64,000 nucleotides of DNA from Spinellus fusiger (lineage: Eukaryota; Mucoromycota; Mucoromycetes; Mucorales; Phycomycetaceae): NCBI GenBank assembly GCA_025094145.1, contig JALLLS010000040.1:124001-188000 (forward strand), given 5' to 3'. Of this stretch, positions 1 to 11,035 are shown in pieces (the stretch's first letter is position 1; each line of letters begins with the position of its first letter). The notes beneath the pieces were generated by a model, which searched no databases, was not told where the DNA came from, and was given only the letters and a program-made list of their open reading frames with translations. A program made the position numbers and the translations under genes.

Positions 1-145
1 GTCCATTGAAATCAATCAACAGTAGTTTGTTTAGTATGGACAACGGTGCCTTGACTATAAACTCTAAATCACAGTTGGAAACAGCTACACAAAACATATA
101 TGCATACTTTTTTAGGTCATCGATTTGAATTGTATTGAGTTGATT

Positions 146-201
146 TGTATTGTATTGTATTGTATTGTATTGTATTGTATTGTATTGTATTGTATTGTAT
201 T
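146..201. repeat. (TTGTA)n microsatellite
   Basis: Ten or so perfect copies of the pentamer TTGTA with slightly degenerate borders. Both strands read open through it, but the translation is only the repeat. No gene is associated. Confidence 0.95.
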
Positions 202-1398
202 GTGTTGATTTGAATTGTATTGATTCTATTTCTTATTTTGCTCGTCCGCAAACAAGGCTTCTTTCCTCCGAGAGTCGTACTTTTGAAAATAAAATAAAAA
301 TGCTTACTCCTCAAAGACTATTATTTTGTTACTGCTATTTGAATTTCCCCTCTTTCTAGTCTTTTAAAGTGAATGGTTTGAGTTATGTCCGAGATCAGTA
401 TCTTCTGATCAGTATCTATTAGTATAGCAAAAACATGAAACGAAAATATAAAAGAACAAAAGCTAAATTAAACTCAAAAATAGCGTGGATTTAGATTTCA
501 TATTTTCATATTTTGTAAAACATATTACGCTTTTTTATCAACAAAAGGTATTTCTATTATTGTAGGACAAGGCTTGTGTTTATGAAGCAAATGATAAAAG
601 TATAAGACATACAGTAAGACAGATTTGCCTAGTGTATTTACTTGTCATAAGAAAACCACCCTTATTATTCCATGCTACCATGATGTAAATTCAAATAACA
701 CCCTGTTCCTCGAGTGTTACCTGTCCATTCTTGTCTGATGAGAGAATATAAAGGAAATTCTCTATGCATGTCACAATCATGTACACTAGCTTATGGCTTT
801 TTGGACTACTTTTGCAGTGTCAGTCGTCTGCTATTTGAAACATGGAGCAAAAGATGACAATGAGCAACAAGTACTCTTTATCATTCTGCAATGTATTTTC
901 TAATTCCTACACCACCCACCTGCTAATACTTGCCAATACTTGCTAATAAGTGCATCTACAGAAGAATGCATATTTGCAAAATAAATCAGAGACATCTATC
1001 CATCTTGAATAGTATACTACTGCAGTGTCATGTAATCATGCTTAGAAGAACGTGTCCTCTTTTATGTGATTTTATAGCAACTTTACTATAAAAATAGAAA
1101 CGCTACAGACTTGGTTTGTAGTGTGCTTAGAATGTCTGTTATTTGTAGTAAGAAGCACACCTCTTCTCCACCACTTTATTTTTGCAGAGAGAGAGAAAGC
1201 TTAGGTAAGTCAGTTTCATTCTTATACGGTGTTTTAGTCTAAAATAAGATAATCACAATAAATAAGACATTGTAATTTATAGATGTATGTATTGTACACT
1301 ACAATTGAGTAGCTGGTGAGTAGCTGGTGGAGTGTCCATAGCATATTCTTAGCTTTATAGTCACTGTGCCTAATGTGACAAGATGATGAGTCACTACA
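202..1398. other. AT-rich intergenic DNA, no gene seen
   Basis: No open frame with protein-like composition was found on either strand and no splice-joined exons could be built. The segment is AT-rich with short homopolymers and ends at the terminal inverted repeat of the transposon that starts at 1399. Confidence 0.6.
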
Positions 1399-4300
1399 CA
1401 CCCAAAGATTTTTCTGGCCTTTAAGCGATGATATCTTCGCCTTTTAAAACTGAAAAATTCCTGCCTTTTATGGAACTGTACTTGAAATCAAAGGTTTGCG
1501 AGTATCCAAAATTTTCTTACCTTTTATGGAATACCTCAATATCAAATTGTATTATCAATAAAAATATTGTTTATGAATAAAATTGTTTATTATAATATAG
1601 CTAATAATACTGTAGCTAATAATATACTATTACTATAGCTACTGCTGTTCTAGGTATATTCCTTCATAGCAATAGAATCTATACCCTAGAAGCCTTATGC
1701 TTTAATATTGGAAGATAGATAACTATGTTCAGGAGTATACTCTAGACAGCCTAGACCGTATAGAAGGAAGAAGACCACCTAAGACTGACTTGAGAAGAGA
1801 CTTGACCTATCTAATAACAAAAGAGTATATTAGTGATAGTTCAATCAAGAGAGATAGTATGCTTACCTTTTAGTTAATAATTGTCTTGAGAATAATAAGC
1901 CATATGCTATCTATTAAAAGAAGAGTCAGTACTATGTCTTGTACATTGCAATGAGCTCAAGCCCAGATGATGATACTGCTTACCTTTTTATCTCAAAAAT
2001 AGCCTTTGGTAGTGTCTATCACCTCCTTCTATTGTTTTTCTTTGTTAATAACCACACATTACCTTGCTTATTTATGCTCATCTTGACGAGTAATTAAGTA
2101 TCAAATATTATGGGCAGTGTGAAAAACAACAAAACAATAACAGACCAAAGATTAAAAAATATTTTGATTTTGGTGACATATCACTTTAGCTTCTACTTTC
2201 CAATAATTTATTAAGTCAAAACTCATAAGTCAAACAGCTCACTCTGTTTTTATATTGAAATCTATTTTACCATGTCCCTCACCACCATCAACTTCAAGAA
2301 GAATGAAATTCCCACCTGCAATGTCTGCCAGAAGATTTTCAAAACAAAGGGAAATCTGAAATCACACCTTTCTACTCATAAAATGTAAGGATAATCTCAA
2401 GTCTAAAAGTAATGTTGCTCATTCTCTACTATGAATAGTTCCATGCCTGAGTCTTCTTCTGGGTATTTATCATAGAAACAGAAGCATAGAATGATAAGAA
2501 CCAAGCTCATCATGATTTCTTTCTATTGTTTACAGACCTCTCCCCACCATCACCACAGTCTTCCGTGTAGAAGAGGAAGGTGATGATGACCAGGAGTTTG
2601 TTGTTGAAGATAAGGAAGTTCTTGAAGAATAACCTCTTTGGGTTACCGGGGAAGATGATTTCGACAGCAGCAACAACACCTTTGAGGAGACTGCCTCTGT
2701 AGATGATATCTTCCCATTCTCGACAAAGCTGGAGATGATCATGCATTGTTTCTTTTCCAAGAACGAAAGTTGTTTCTCAAAGGCACTTGCAGGGAAGGTT
2801 ATGTCTTTGTGTCAGGACGTAAGAGATGCCACTCTTGCCAACCCCCAAGAAAAGATGCCTGCCTTGGACAGGATTCTTAATCTTGAAAAAAGAGCAAAGA
2901 GCAACGTCCCCAAGTTTCCCACCACCACCCACCAAGTTGCAGTGGTAAAAAAGTGCAAGGGCTTGCCCCCTACCACCACCACCCAGGAGTTCATTATGAA
3001 CAAACCCTCCAAGGATTTGAGACTGCTCACCACCAACCCCCTCAAAACAACAATGCTCTCTGCCTTGCCAGACAGAACACCTGAACAGAGTGTTTTGCCT
3101 CAGCAAGGGGAGAAATGGAAGACACCCGCTATTCCAGCACCCAATGGTCACTGTCACCATTAACAACATTTCTGTGGATCTCTGGGTGGGAGATCTAGTA
3201 TATGCCTCTCCTGATGAAAGTGTAACTTCACCATACAAGCTTGCCTCCTTTTTCATGTCAAGCGGTAGATTGATGGCCAACGCCTATGAAGAAGCATCTG
3301 GTTTGTCTTCTGTCAGAAGCATTGTCATTCTAGACATTGTGAAAGACATTCGACTTTCCAACAACACCCACACCAACTCTACCGCCCACCACCCACTCAA
3401 AAAAATTGCTACAAGTACCACCAACCCCAACAGACAGTTCATGCCAGTAAAAACTGTGCCTCTGAACTTGTTCTTAGATGATACAAGTAGCAATACAACC
3501 AAAAAGTGGAACAAGTTCGAGAGTTGTGTGATGTCTCTTGCGGCAATGCCATTCAAAGAACAGTGTAAGGTTGAGAATCTGTTCTTTGTCTGCACCAGCA
3601 ACAAGCTGTCGATCACAGAGATGCTCCCGGAGCTTGTGAAGGACCTTGGAGCCTTGGAGAAAGGTGTGGAGATGTTCAACGTGGAGTATGGCGAACCTGT
3701 TCTTGTTGTTGGTGTGGTGCACTTTCTTATGGCAGACAACCCTATGCGTGCAGCTGGGGCATGCAGTCTTGGTGCTAAGGCTAGGCTGCCATGTAGAAAG
3801 TGTTACTGGGTTAATGGTGGAAACGCAACAGTGGAGCAGGAGGGAGTGGATGGTGACGCTCATGCAAGAAGAAGAAAGGAGGATCTGGTGGAGATGTACC
3901 AGCATTGTGCCAGCAACCCCAGCAATGCTAGCCTCAGAAGCAACTCTGACACTGGGTACAAGTTGACTGGTGGCGAAGCCCTTTTGTCCTTGCAGTCGTG
4001 GGATCCGACCATGGATTGCCCAGTGGAAATACTCCACACCGTCCTTCTTGGTGTTGCAAAACATCTTGTGGTTGGCATGGTGCCATTTTACGCCAAGAAA
4101 GAAGTGAAGCAGTTGGAAAAAAGATTCTTCAACTACCACTCGAAGGCTTTCACAAGAAAGCACCGTACTCCATTTCGCCTGCATGGATCTTATCTTGGAA
4201 GAGACTACAAGATCATCATCCAGCAGATGCCCACCATCCTGTGTGACCTGGTCCAAAGAAGACTTATAAGCAACAATGATTCAAAAGCAATCATCCTTGA

Positions 4301-5507
4301 TTGTTTTGTCAAGCTTGGTTCGCTTGTATCTCTTCTCTACATGCAGGATATTGAGGCATGTCTGGACATCTATGTGGACAAGGTCAGATCTGCCACAAAG
4401 GAGTTGGTTGCTTCTATCATCATGTATGATGATTTGCCAGCTCCAAGTGCGTCTGCAAAGAAGACAATCATCAGCAACACCTTGAAGCTGCATCTCCTCC
4501 ACCACCTGTACAAAGATATCTTGCGGTTTGGTTCACCTGTTCGATACGAAACAGAGAGAGGTGAACAATACAACAAGTTTATCCGAGAACACATACTGCA
4601 CACCAACAGGCAGTCACCTTCTCGGGATGTTGCTGTGTCTTTTGGAAAGAAGTGTATCTCGACACACATCTTTCAGGGTGGGTACTGGCAGGTACCAGGC
4701 CACAGTGGTCTCTTTACTGCTGGTGCTGAGGTGAAGCTGTTTCAGCACATACGTCCTCTTGTTCTGTCTCGTGAGCTTGCAGACAACAACTGCAGCTCCA
4801 AAAGAATAGTTGTTGGTCTGGCCGGTCTCTTCCTTTTTTCTGGTGCTTTGCCTGTCTTTGGTAAGGTCGTTACCATTGACAAAAGGGAGAATATGGCCAC
4901 CATTCTTCCCTACAACTTCCAACTTGTCTTTGGTGAGAATTCAACCACCCACCCTCAACATCTTGCCTTAGCTGCAGGTCCTGATTCTTTCTCTCTTTTT
5001 TCCTTGGGTTTAAAAGATAGCATTGGAAACAATGTTATCTTCCCATTGAACACCACCATTGAGGTAGCCCTCAACGAGATAGTTGTTGAACAAGTCGTAG
5101 ACATTGTGTCAATGAATGAATGCACTGTTCTCAACACAAGTAAGTTTGGCTCTCTCTTTTGGACAATGACCACTAGAGTTAATTGAGTGCGAGTCCCACA
5201 ATAAAAAAATTTTTAAACATTGTTATGCTGCAAATACTGTGGGCTTAAGGATAACAAATTATGCTAAGAGAAGAATATCAGTGACTGAGTTGTAATTTTG
5301 GGGTGATTCTTGTTCTATTTCTTGTCTACAGCCAATTTTCTACTTTTCAATTGCAAAGTCAATTATCTTTGTTCTGATAGGCAGGCAGAGTTTGGAATCG
5401 ACCCTCTGGACAACAAAAAGGCATTTTTAAACACATTAGCCAATCATAAGAAGATTTTGATTTTATCCTCAGGATATTTCCTTTTATATCCCAAAAATCT
5501 CCTGGTG
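1399..5507 (+). mobile_element. 4.1-kb TIR DNA transposon, copy 1 (longest copy)
   Basis: The left end reads CACCCAAAGATTTTTCTGG and the right end reads CCAAAAATCTCCTGGTG, which are inverted copies of a roughly 16-bp terminus (consensus CACCAGGAGATTTTT). Two further copies with the same ends lie at 35088-36422 (reverse) and 55948-56950. Layout is an 870-bp AT-rich left arm, a broken C2H2/transposase-like gene (2272-5186) and a 320-bp right arm. The left arm (about 1415-2090) and right arm (about 5187-5507) align to the arms of the 35-kb copy. A clean target-site duplication is not visible for this copy. Superfamily is uncertain: the fungal KDZ/Plavaka-type group is my best guess, on the C2H2-plus-transposase layout. 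Confidence 0.75.
2272..5186 (+). pseudogene. C2H2 zinc-finger plus transposase-like protein, broken
   Basis: Exon 1 (2272-2384) encodes one C2H2 finger (CNVC, then H-x3-H) and is followed by a GT-AG intron (2385-2535). Exon 2 is acidic and then hits an in-frame TAA near 2629, after which the same frame stays open to 3163. The main body continues in another frame, open to 5186 (about 680 aa), so at least one stop and one frameshift break the gene. The body carries features I associate with fungal RNase-H-fold transposase-like proteins: VPLNLFLDDTS, a CTSNKLS stretch, FLMADNPMRA, a CRKC pair and VEILHTVLLGVAKHLV. The catalytic triad cannot be assigned with certainty. It sits inside the TIR element 1399-5507 and is presumably its former transposase. 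Gene-like composition is seen; function is inferred. Confidence 0.65.
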
Positions 5508-5589
5508 TGTAGGCAAAAAGAAAGGACCTCATAGACAAAAAGAAAGAAAATCAAAGGAGATTTTTTCCACAAACTTGTGCTTTGAACTA

Positions 5590-6207
5590 ATGGCCAAGAC
5601 CGGAATACATCTTGTCTATGCATGTTATAATTGTGTTGCGGTCTACTTTAATGAGAAAAAAAGACTACGACGACATCTCCAAAGTATTCATGGCATACAC
5701 GTCTCTCCCAGTATAAAGGGGTCGAGACCACGGCCCAAAGCCAATCATTCGTTTGTTGACCAGCAAGATGGTTCTACTATCACAATGTATTTATGTCCTT
5801 CGTGTACAAAATACTTTGAATCTCTTGATCTGCTAAAATCTCACGTCAATACCATTCATGAAAGAGATGATTGTCCAGAAGCAACTCAAAGGTAACATTG
5901 TAAAATATAGGAAAATCCTTTGTCAGTGTTGACTTTTTGTATCAAATCAACTAGTGATGATCAAAACAAATCAGACCTGGATGAAGAAGAGCTTGGACCC
6001 AAAATCGACTTGCCATCAGATAACACAATGTCGATCATCTCTCCAACCATCATACCCTGTGCTGTGGTGAATCATTCTGTGCCATCCACCGGTGCATCTG
6101 CTTCAGTATCTGGTGATGATGCCGATAACGCTGCACTTTATGCTTGTCAACAAATGGATGCGGATGATACCGAAAAGTCAAAGACATTATATATTATTGA
6201 AAATTAG
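5590..6207 (+). CDS. small C2H2 zinc-finger protein (184 aa), orphan
   Basis: Two exons, 5590-5891 and 5955-6207, joined by a 63-nt GT-AG intron that keeps frame. Residues about 12-35 form a finger (CYNC then H-x4-H) and residues about 67-90 a second one (CPSC, x12, H-x4-H). The rest is acidic and Ser/Thr-rich with no recognised domain. The start ATG at 5590 is the first in frame. It begins 83 bp after the end of the 4.1-kb transposon, and its two-finger plus acidic-tail layout resembles the N-terminal part of the transposase-like gene next door. It may therefore be the truncated or captured N-terminus of a related element rather than a host regulator. Open reading is intact; role unknown. 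Confidence 0.6.
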
Positions 6208-6536
6208 GAAGCCTCATACACTCAATATGCTGAGGTGATGGAAAGACTTGGCTAATGTTTCAGAAGAAATTGCTCTAGTATTTTTAGATAGACTGTCATG
6301 ATTAGAAAGGGTATAAAAGCTAGCTATTCTTTAGACATCAAAAGCTTTGCGAAATATATTTCTTTTATTACCAAACACACCTTTTGTTTCTATATTTTGA
6401 ACAGTATAAAATAAATCCTTAAAGCTTAAAAATTATGTATAAAAAAAACCAAAGCTAATAGAATAGATCTTTGAAATATATATCCTTTAAATCAACCAAA
6501 CACACCTCTTGTTTTTTGAGTTTCCAACACTACACA

Positions 6537-6649
6537 CACTCAGTCCCACTGTGTAGGATAAATAGCAGTGAATGATTTTATCCTGCACACACTCAGTCAC
6601 ACTGTGTAGGATAGATGGCAGTGAATGATTTTATCCTGCACACACTCAG
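6537..6649. repeat. 53-bp tandem repeat, about two copies
   Basis: The heptamer CACTCAG recurs at 6537, 6590 and 6643, and the intervening units (including GTGTAGGATA and CAGTGAATGATTTTATCC) are nearly identical, giving a 53-bp period. The last unit runs straight into the CAGTCACAC terminus of the Tc1-like element at 6647, so the repeat looks like amplified flank or terminus of that element. Confidence 0.85.
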
Positions 6650-7986
6650 TCACACTCAATTGAATTTAATACTTTTGAAAATAGATTTCAGGACGAAATA
6701 TTTAGGATATGTTCAACATCAAATAAGACACTTTACACTTGATTTAGAAGCTTCAAACTTAATCACACCAAAGCTTAATATTTTTAATTATAGAAAATAA
6801 AATAATAATATAGTTAATAGCTTGTATGGTCTTCTTTGGCATCAATTACAGCCTGGCATCTGTCGGTCATACTCAGAACTCATCGTTGTGCAAGTTCAAC
6901 ACCAACCTTCTCCCACTCCTCTGCAAGTAGAGCCTTCAAACATTCAATATTGGTGGTAAATACCTTTCTTTCTTCAATTTGTCTTTCCAATGCATATCAG
7001 ACATGTTCAATTGGGTTTAAATCAGGACATTGTGTGTGATAGTACTGAAAGCCATAAATCTGATGTGTCTCTTTCCACCATCTGGCATAGACCCCAGTAT
7101 GACAGATAGCACCCTATTCTTTTAAAAGAAACTCACTGTCTTCCTTTCTAATCCAATTCCATGAACCAAGGATGAAACTCACCAGCCAAAATTTTAATGT
7201 ATTTTTCTTGGTTTACAGTGCCATCAACAAAGACCAATGGGCCAAATCTGTCCGCCCAAAAACAGCTCCAAAGCATGACCCCAAAACCACCAAACTTCGT
7301 TGTTGGAACACTATGATTAAGATCATACCTTTCTCCAACTTTTCTGATGACACGGGCACTTCCATCGTTCTCTTTCACAGTGTACTTGGACTCATCAGAC
7401 CAGATGACGCCTTTCCACTGGTCGTTTGTCCAGTTGACATGTTCTTTAGCCCAACGAAGCCGTTTCTCTTTGTGTTTTTCAGTTAAGGTTGGCTTGTGGT
7501 CTACAGAAAAAGATCCGAACCCTAACTGATTGCAGTAACTGATAATGGTGTTTCTACATACATCAACCTGAATCTTCAACATCTCCAATTTCAACTGATT
7601 CTATGGGGCAAATGGGTCCTTTCTAATGACCTTTTCTACGTGTCTGAAGTCCCTCTCACTGATTTTTTGTTTTTTTCCATGACTCTTTAAACGCAATGGT
7701 GACCCACGTTCTTTGATGTTTCCGATACTATTTTGAACTGTGAGCTTCATCTCAACTACATTTGCGATGACAGTCAATTTTAATCCAACGTTAAACATGT
7801 AATAAATGCCCCATCATCTTCTATCTTTTGCCTTATCATATTCTACACGAGTGTGAGTTTCTGAAAATGTATCTGATATATTGTGTTGGTTTAATAAGAT
7901 TTAGAAAGAAAGGGAGTTTTATGCAAAAAAAAGGGTTTTATTTTATTAGAATTTAGGCAAATATTAAATTCAATTGGGTGTGGCTG
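6647..7986 (-). mobile_element. Tc1/mariner-type transposon, family I, degenerate full-length copy
   Basis: The termini are inverted repeats: left CAGTCACACTCAATTGAATT, right (reverse complement) CAGCCACACCCAATTGAATT. The right end is followed by TA; the left flank is not TA because the 53-bp tandem repeat abuts it. The inside holds a broken DDE transposase on the minus strand. The same left terminus plus about 150 bp recurs at 43597-43755 and 53650-53808. Confidence 0.85.
6814..7798 (-). pseudogene. Tc1-like transposase, broken by several stops
   Basis: Read on the minus strand, the protein begins near 7798 with a helix-turn-helix part, continues through IWSDESKY (first catalytic Asp), FGGFGVMLW and ends with PDLNPIEH (third catalytic residue) and a short C-terminal tail stopping at 6814. 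In-frame stops interrupt it between the HTH and catalytic parts and several times after the FHPWFMELD segment. Only the middle 148 aa remain open. The motif order is that of Tc1 DDE transposases; the copy cannot be active. Confidence 0.9.
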
Positions 7987-8002
7987 TATATAGTCCCAAG
8001 TA

Positions 8003-8834
8003 ATAAGTGACTAGACAAAAGATAAACTTTTATTTTTGAAGAATAAAAAATAAAATAGAGGTCTTTTTCTTTTCTTTTATAACTTAATCAAAAGATGACT
8101 TTAATTAATGAAAATCAGCAAACTCTTAGACAAGAACATAAAGATAGTCCTATCAAAAGAAGAGAGCATGGCATGTTTATTAGAGGTTAAATCACTGGAC
8201 AATGGAAAAGACGTGCTACTTATCAAGAGATTACTGACGATCTTGACATCCCAAAGAGCACAGTGGGCAAGAGTGTCCTATTGTATAAAAACAAAGGCAA
8301 ATTTAGACTCACAATTTGTACAGGAAGACATGAAAAGGTGTCATCTACTTCAAAAATGGCTATCGTTTTGTCTATTCATATAAACCCTATACAAATAATT
8401 ACATTTCATTTGAGAAATATGAATGATTCAGATATGAATATTTGCCATAGCACATTTATAAAACACATGAATGAACTCGGGTCTTTTTCATGCTCACCAT
8501 CAAGACAACCTAGTATGACACTTAATCACAAACATACCAATGCAAAACAGCTTGAATGATGCTTGTATAGTGGATGGGAAAAGATCCCAAATGAATTTAT
8601 GGAAATTTTAGTGGATAGCATGCCAAAGAGGTGCTCCGCTGTGATGAAGAATAAAGGCTTTACTACAAAGTACGAAACAATACTTTTATAATAAAAAATG
8701 TAGACAATCATCTAAAGAACAACTGTTCCAAATATTGTATTATTCCATGAATATTTTATTATGAACATCTTAGACTGATAGATATACTTTTATTTCTCAA
8801 TATATATAATTGATTTTTTGTTTAGTCACTTATG
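8003..8834 (+). mobile_element. non-autonomous Tc1-type element, family II (internal deletion)
   Basis: Ends are ATAAGTGACTAGACAAAA and, inverted, CATAAGTGACTAAACAAAA, both flanked by TA (8001-8002 and 8835-8836), as expected for Tc1/mariner insertion. The inside encodes an N-terminal HTH stretch (ITDDLDIPKSTVGK, then SSTSKMAIVLS) joined after a stop directly to a Tc1 C-terminal tail (WEKIPNEFMEILVDSMPKRC). The catalytic centre is therefore deleted. Most of this element is also present, inverted, at 9655-10349 as part of the palindrome. Confidence 0.85.
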
Positions 8835-8941
8835 TAAGAGAAGTCAGGCATCCCTGACACCCTGCAGTGACTGTTCTTGTTCGTCAGTAATACACTATTT
8901 TCGGAAAGTATTCGCACAACCTCAGAAAAAAATCGCACACT
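8140..8941 (+). repeat. left arm of 0.8-kb palindrome
   Basis: This segment is the reverse complement of 9548-10349 (position x pairs with 18489 minus x) with essentially no difference visible. The identity runs through most of the family II Tc1 element, its flank, and the left terminus of the small DDE element at 8893. Confidence 0.95.
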
Positions 8942-9596
8942 TTTTTTTTTTTCAATTATCGCACACTTTCATAAAAAAATTGCACACTTTTCGAAATACT
9001 ATTTTTCAACAATAAGCTTACAAATCTACTATGAAGATGGACAGGAAAATGCTATCAAAAAAATGGGCAATGAACCTATATTGATAGATGTAGTTAAAGA
9101 ATGTTTTCCTCTTCAAAATATCGTAGACTACAGTACCTAATTGGACTTAAAACCACCTGAGAAGCCTCAGTCAAAACCTGAGGCCACTAAAAAGGCTACA
9201 ACTTCATAACAAAAAAAATGTGCCTTATCATTTAAAAAATAACACTTTCATTAAAATAATTAGCAGACTTATTGAAAGTCATGGCTATGGAAGTGTATAC
9301 CTTCCGCCCTACTCTTCTGAGCTTAATCTAATTGAACAACTCTGGTCTGTTGTGAAGAGTAAGCTTAAAAGAGAAAAGCTCTTAGAAAATGAGACGTTAA
9401 ACATGAGGATCACTGAAGCATGTATCAATGTTCTTATCAGTGATCCTAAGGGATTTTGTCGTTATTCTTCTTCTAAATTTAAGACATGTTTAAGTAGACA
9501 TACCCCTTTAATAAATTTCGCCACTTTGTGCAAAAAGTAAAATATAAAGTGTGCGATTTTTTTCTGAGGTTGTGCGAATACTTTCCGAAAATAGTG
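8893..9596 (+). mobile_element. small Tc1/IS630 (DDE_3-type) element at the palindrome centre
   Basis: Perfect inverted ends start with CACTATTTTCGGAAAGTATT and are flanked by TA on both sides (8891-8892, 9597-9598). Next to the ends are repeated copies of CGCACACTTT, probably transposase-binding repeats. Inside is only a C-terminal transposase remnant, so the element is internally deleted. Because the flanks on both sides are also inverted copies, the palindrome extends beyond this element. Confidence 0.85.
9220..9540 (+). pseudogene. C-terminal fragment of a DDE_3/Tc1-IS630 transposase
   Basis: About 100 aa remain open. The conserved block YLPPYSSELNLIEQLWSVVK carries the final catalytic Glu with its usual Pro-Asn-Ile-Glu surroundings (here ELNLIE), followed by a basic and helical tail typical of these transposases. 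The N-terminal DNA-binding part and the two upstream catalytic Asp residues are absent. The fragment lies inside the element at 8893-9596. Confidence 0.85.
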
Positions 9597-10349
9597 TATT
9601 ACTGACGAACAAGAACAGTCACTGCAGGGTGTCAGGGATGCCTGACTTCTCTTACATAAGTGACTAAACAAAAAATCAATTATATATATTGAGAAATAAA
9701 AGTATATCTATCAGTCTAAGATGTTCATAATAAAATATTCATGGAATAATACAATATTTGGAACAGTTGTTCTTTAGATGATTGTCTACATTTTTTATTA
9801 TAAAAGTATTGTTTCGTACTTTGTAGTAAAGCCTTTATTCTTCATCACAGCGGAGCACCTCTTTGGCATGCTATCCACTAAAATTTCCATAAATTCATTT
9901 GGGATCTTTTCCCATCCACTATACAAGCATCATTCAAGCTGTTTTGCATTGGTATGTTTGTGATTAAGTGTCATACTAGGTTGTCTTGATGGTGAGCATG
10001 AAAAAGACCCGAGTTCATTCATGTGTTTTATAAATGTGCTATGGCAAATATTCATATCTGAATCATTCATATTTCTCAAATGAAATGTAATTATTTGTAT
10101 AGGGTTTATATGAATAGACAAAACGATAGCCATTTTTGAAGTAGATGACACCTTTTCATGTCTTCCTGTACAAATTGTGAGTCTAAATTTGCCTTTGTTT
10201 TTATACAATAGGACACTCTTGCCCACTGTGCTCTTTGGGATGTCAAGATCGTCAGTAATCTCTTGATAAGTAGCACGTCTTTTCCATTGTCCAGTGATTT
10301 AACCTCTAATAAACATGCCATGCTCTCTTCTTTTGATAGGACTATCTTT
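9548..10349 (-). repeat. right arm of 0.8-kb palindrome
   Basis: Reverse complement of 8140-8941. It carries an inverted, truncated second copy of the family II Tc1 element (9655-10349). Its outer end cuts through that element about 137 bp short of the terminus seen on the left side, so this arm looks like the derived, truncated copy. Confidence 0.95.
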
Positions 10350-10363
10350 ATGTGCTTGGCTAA

Positions 10364-10620
10364 TGTGATGACCCAAATATGACCACTCCTTTAATTACTT
10401 CACTTCCCCGCCATCAATCCCCCTCCTTTATTTTATATCACTTCCTTATCACTGATCATACACTCCTTTATTATTCGTATAGCATATTTCACTTGGTAAT
10501 TGGATAGTACCATAGAAACAATCATTATAAATACTCATCCAATTGGCTTAATAAAATCGGTATTCTGATATCTTCTATCAGTTTATACTATACACTATAT
10601 CTTGTCTTCTACGGACAGCA
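10364..10620 (+). mobile_element. possible solo LTR
   Basis: The segment begins TGTGATGACCC and ends ACGGACAGCA (TG...CA), with a TATAAATA box at 10526 and AATAAAA at 10550, the order expected of a fungal LTR promoter and polyadenylation signal. No second LTR, primer-binding site, polypurine tract or target duplication was found. The call is tentative. Confidence 0.3.
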
Positions 10621-10766
10621 CCTAGTACTTTCCTCCTACCTGTTTGCAGTAGTCTCTTATAGCAGAGAGTTAGTTGATATTCATTGATTGAAGTCATTAT
10701 TTGAATAAGTTGTAATATAAAAATAAAAAATTGGTTTGCCATCAAGTCAATAATTACGTGTGATAG

Positions 10767-10880
10767 TAGATCCACATATAGACACACATAGCAACCGAAT
10801 CGACAATAGATCCACACATCAATACACATAGCAACCGAATCAAGAGTAGATCCACACATTGATACACATAGCAACAGAGT
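10767..10880. repeat. 40-bp tandem repeat, three copies
   Basis: TAGATCCACA recurs at 10767, 10807 and 10847, each followed by ACACATAGCAACCGAATC or a close variant. The period is 40 bp and the third copy is the most diverged. No gene is attached. Confidence 0.9.
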
Positions 10881-11035
10881 CCAATAATCAGCAACAGAAC
10901 CTACACCAAGAGGCAGTTGTTAGTGTTCTATGTTATAATACATAAATCTGTTCTCAACTTACTTTCAGCCAAAAAGTTGCTCTTTACAACGTCATAACAA
11001 GCTACATGACTAGAATCCAAGTAAAAGAATAGGCA

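Noticed and set aside
2777..3280. 167-aa minus-strand frame over the transposase
   Set aside because: Antisense shadow of the C2H2/transposase-like pseudogene; similar shadows at 3474-4256 and 4370-4669 were dropped.
10578..10874. 98-aa minus-strand frame with Cys/Val/Asp repeats
   Set aside because: Produced by the 40-bp tandem repeat at 10767-10880; no homology or start context.
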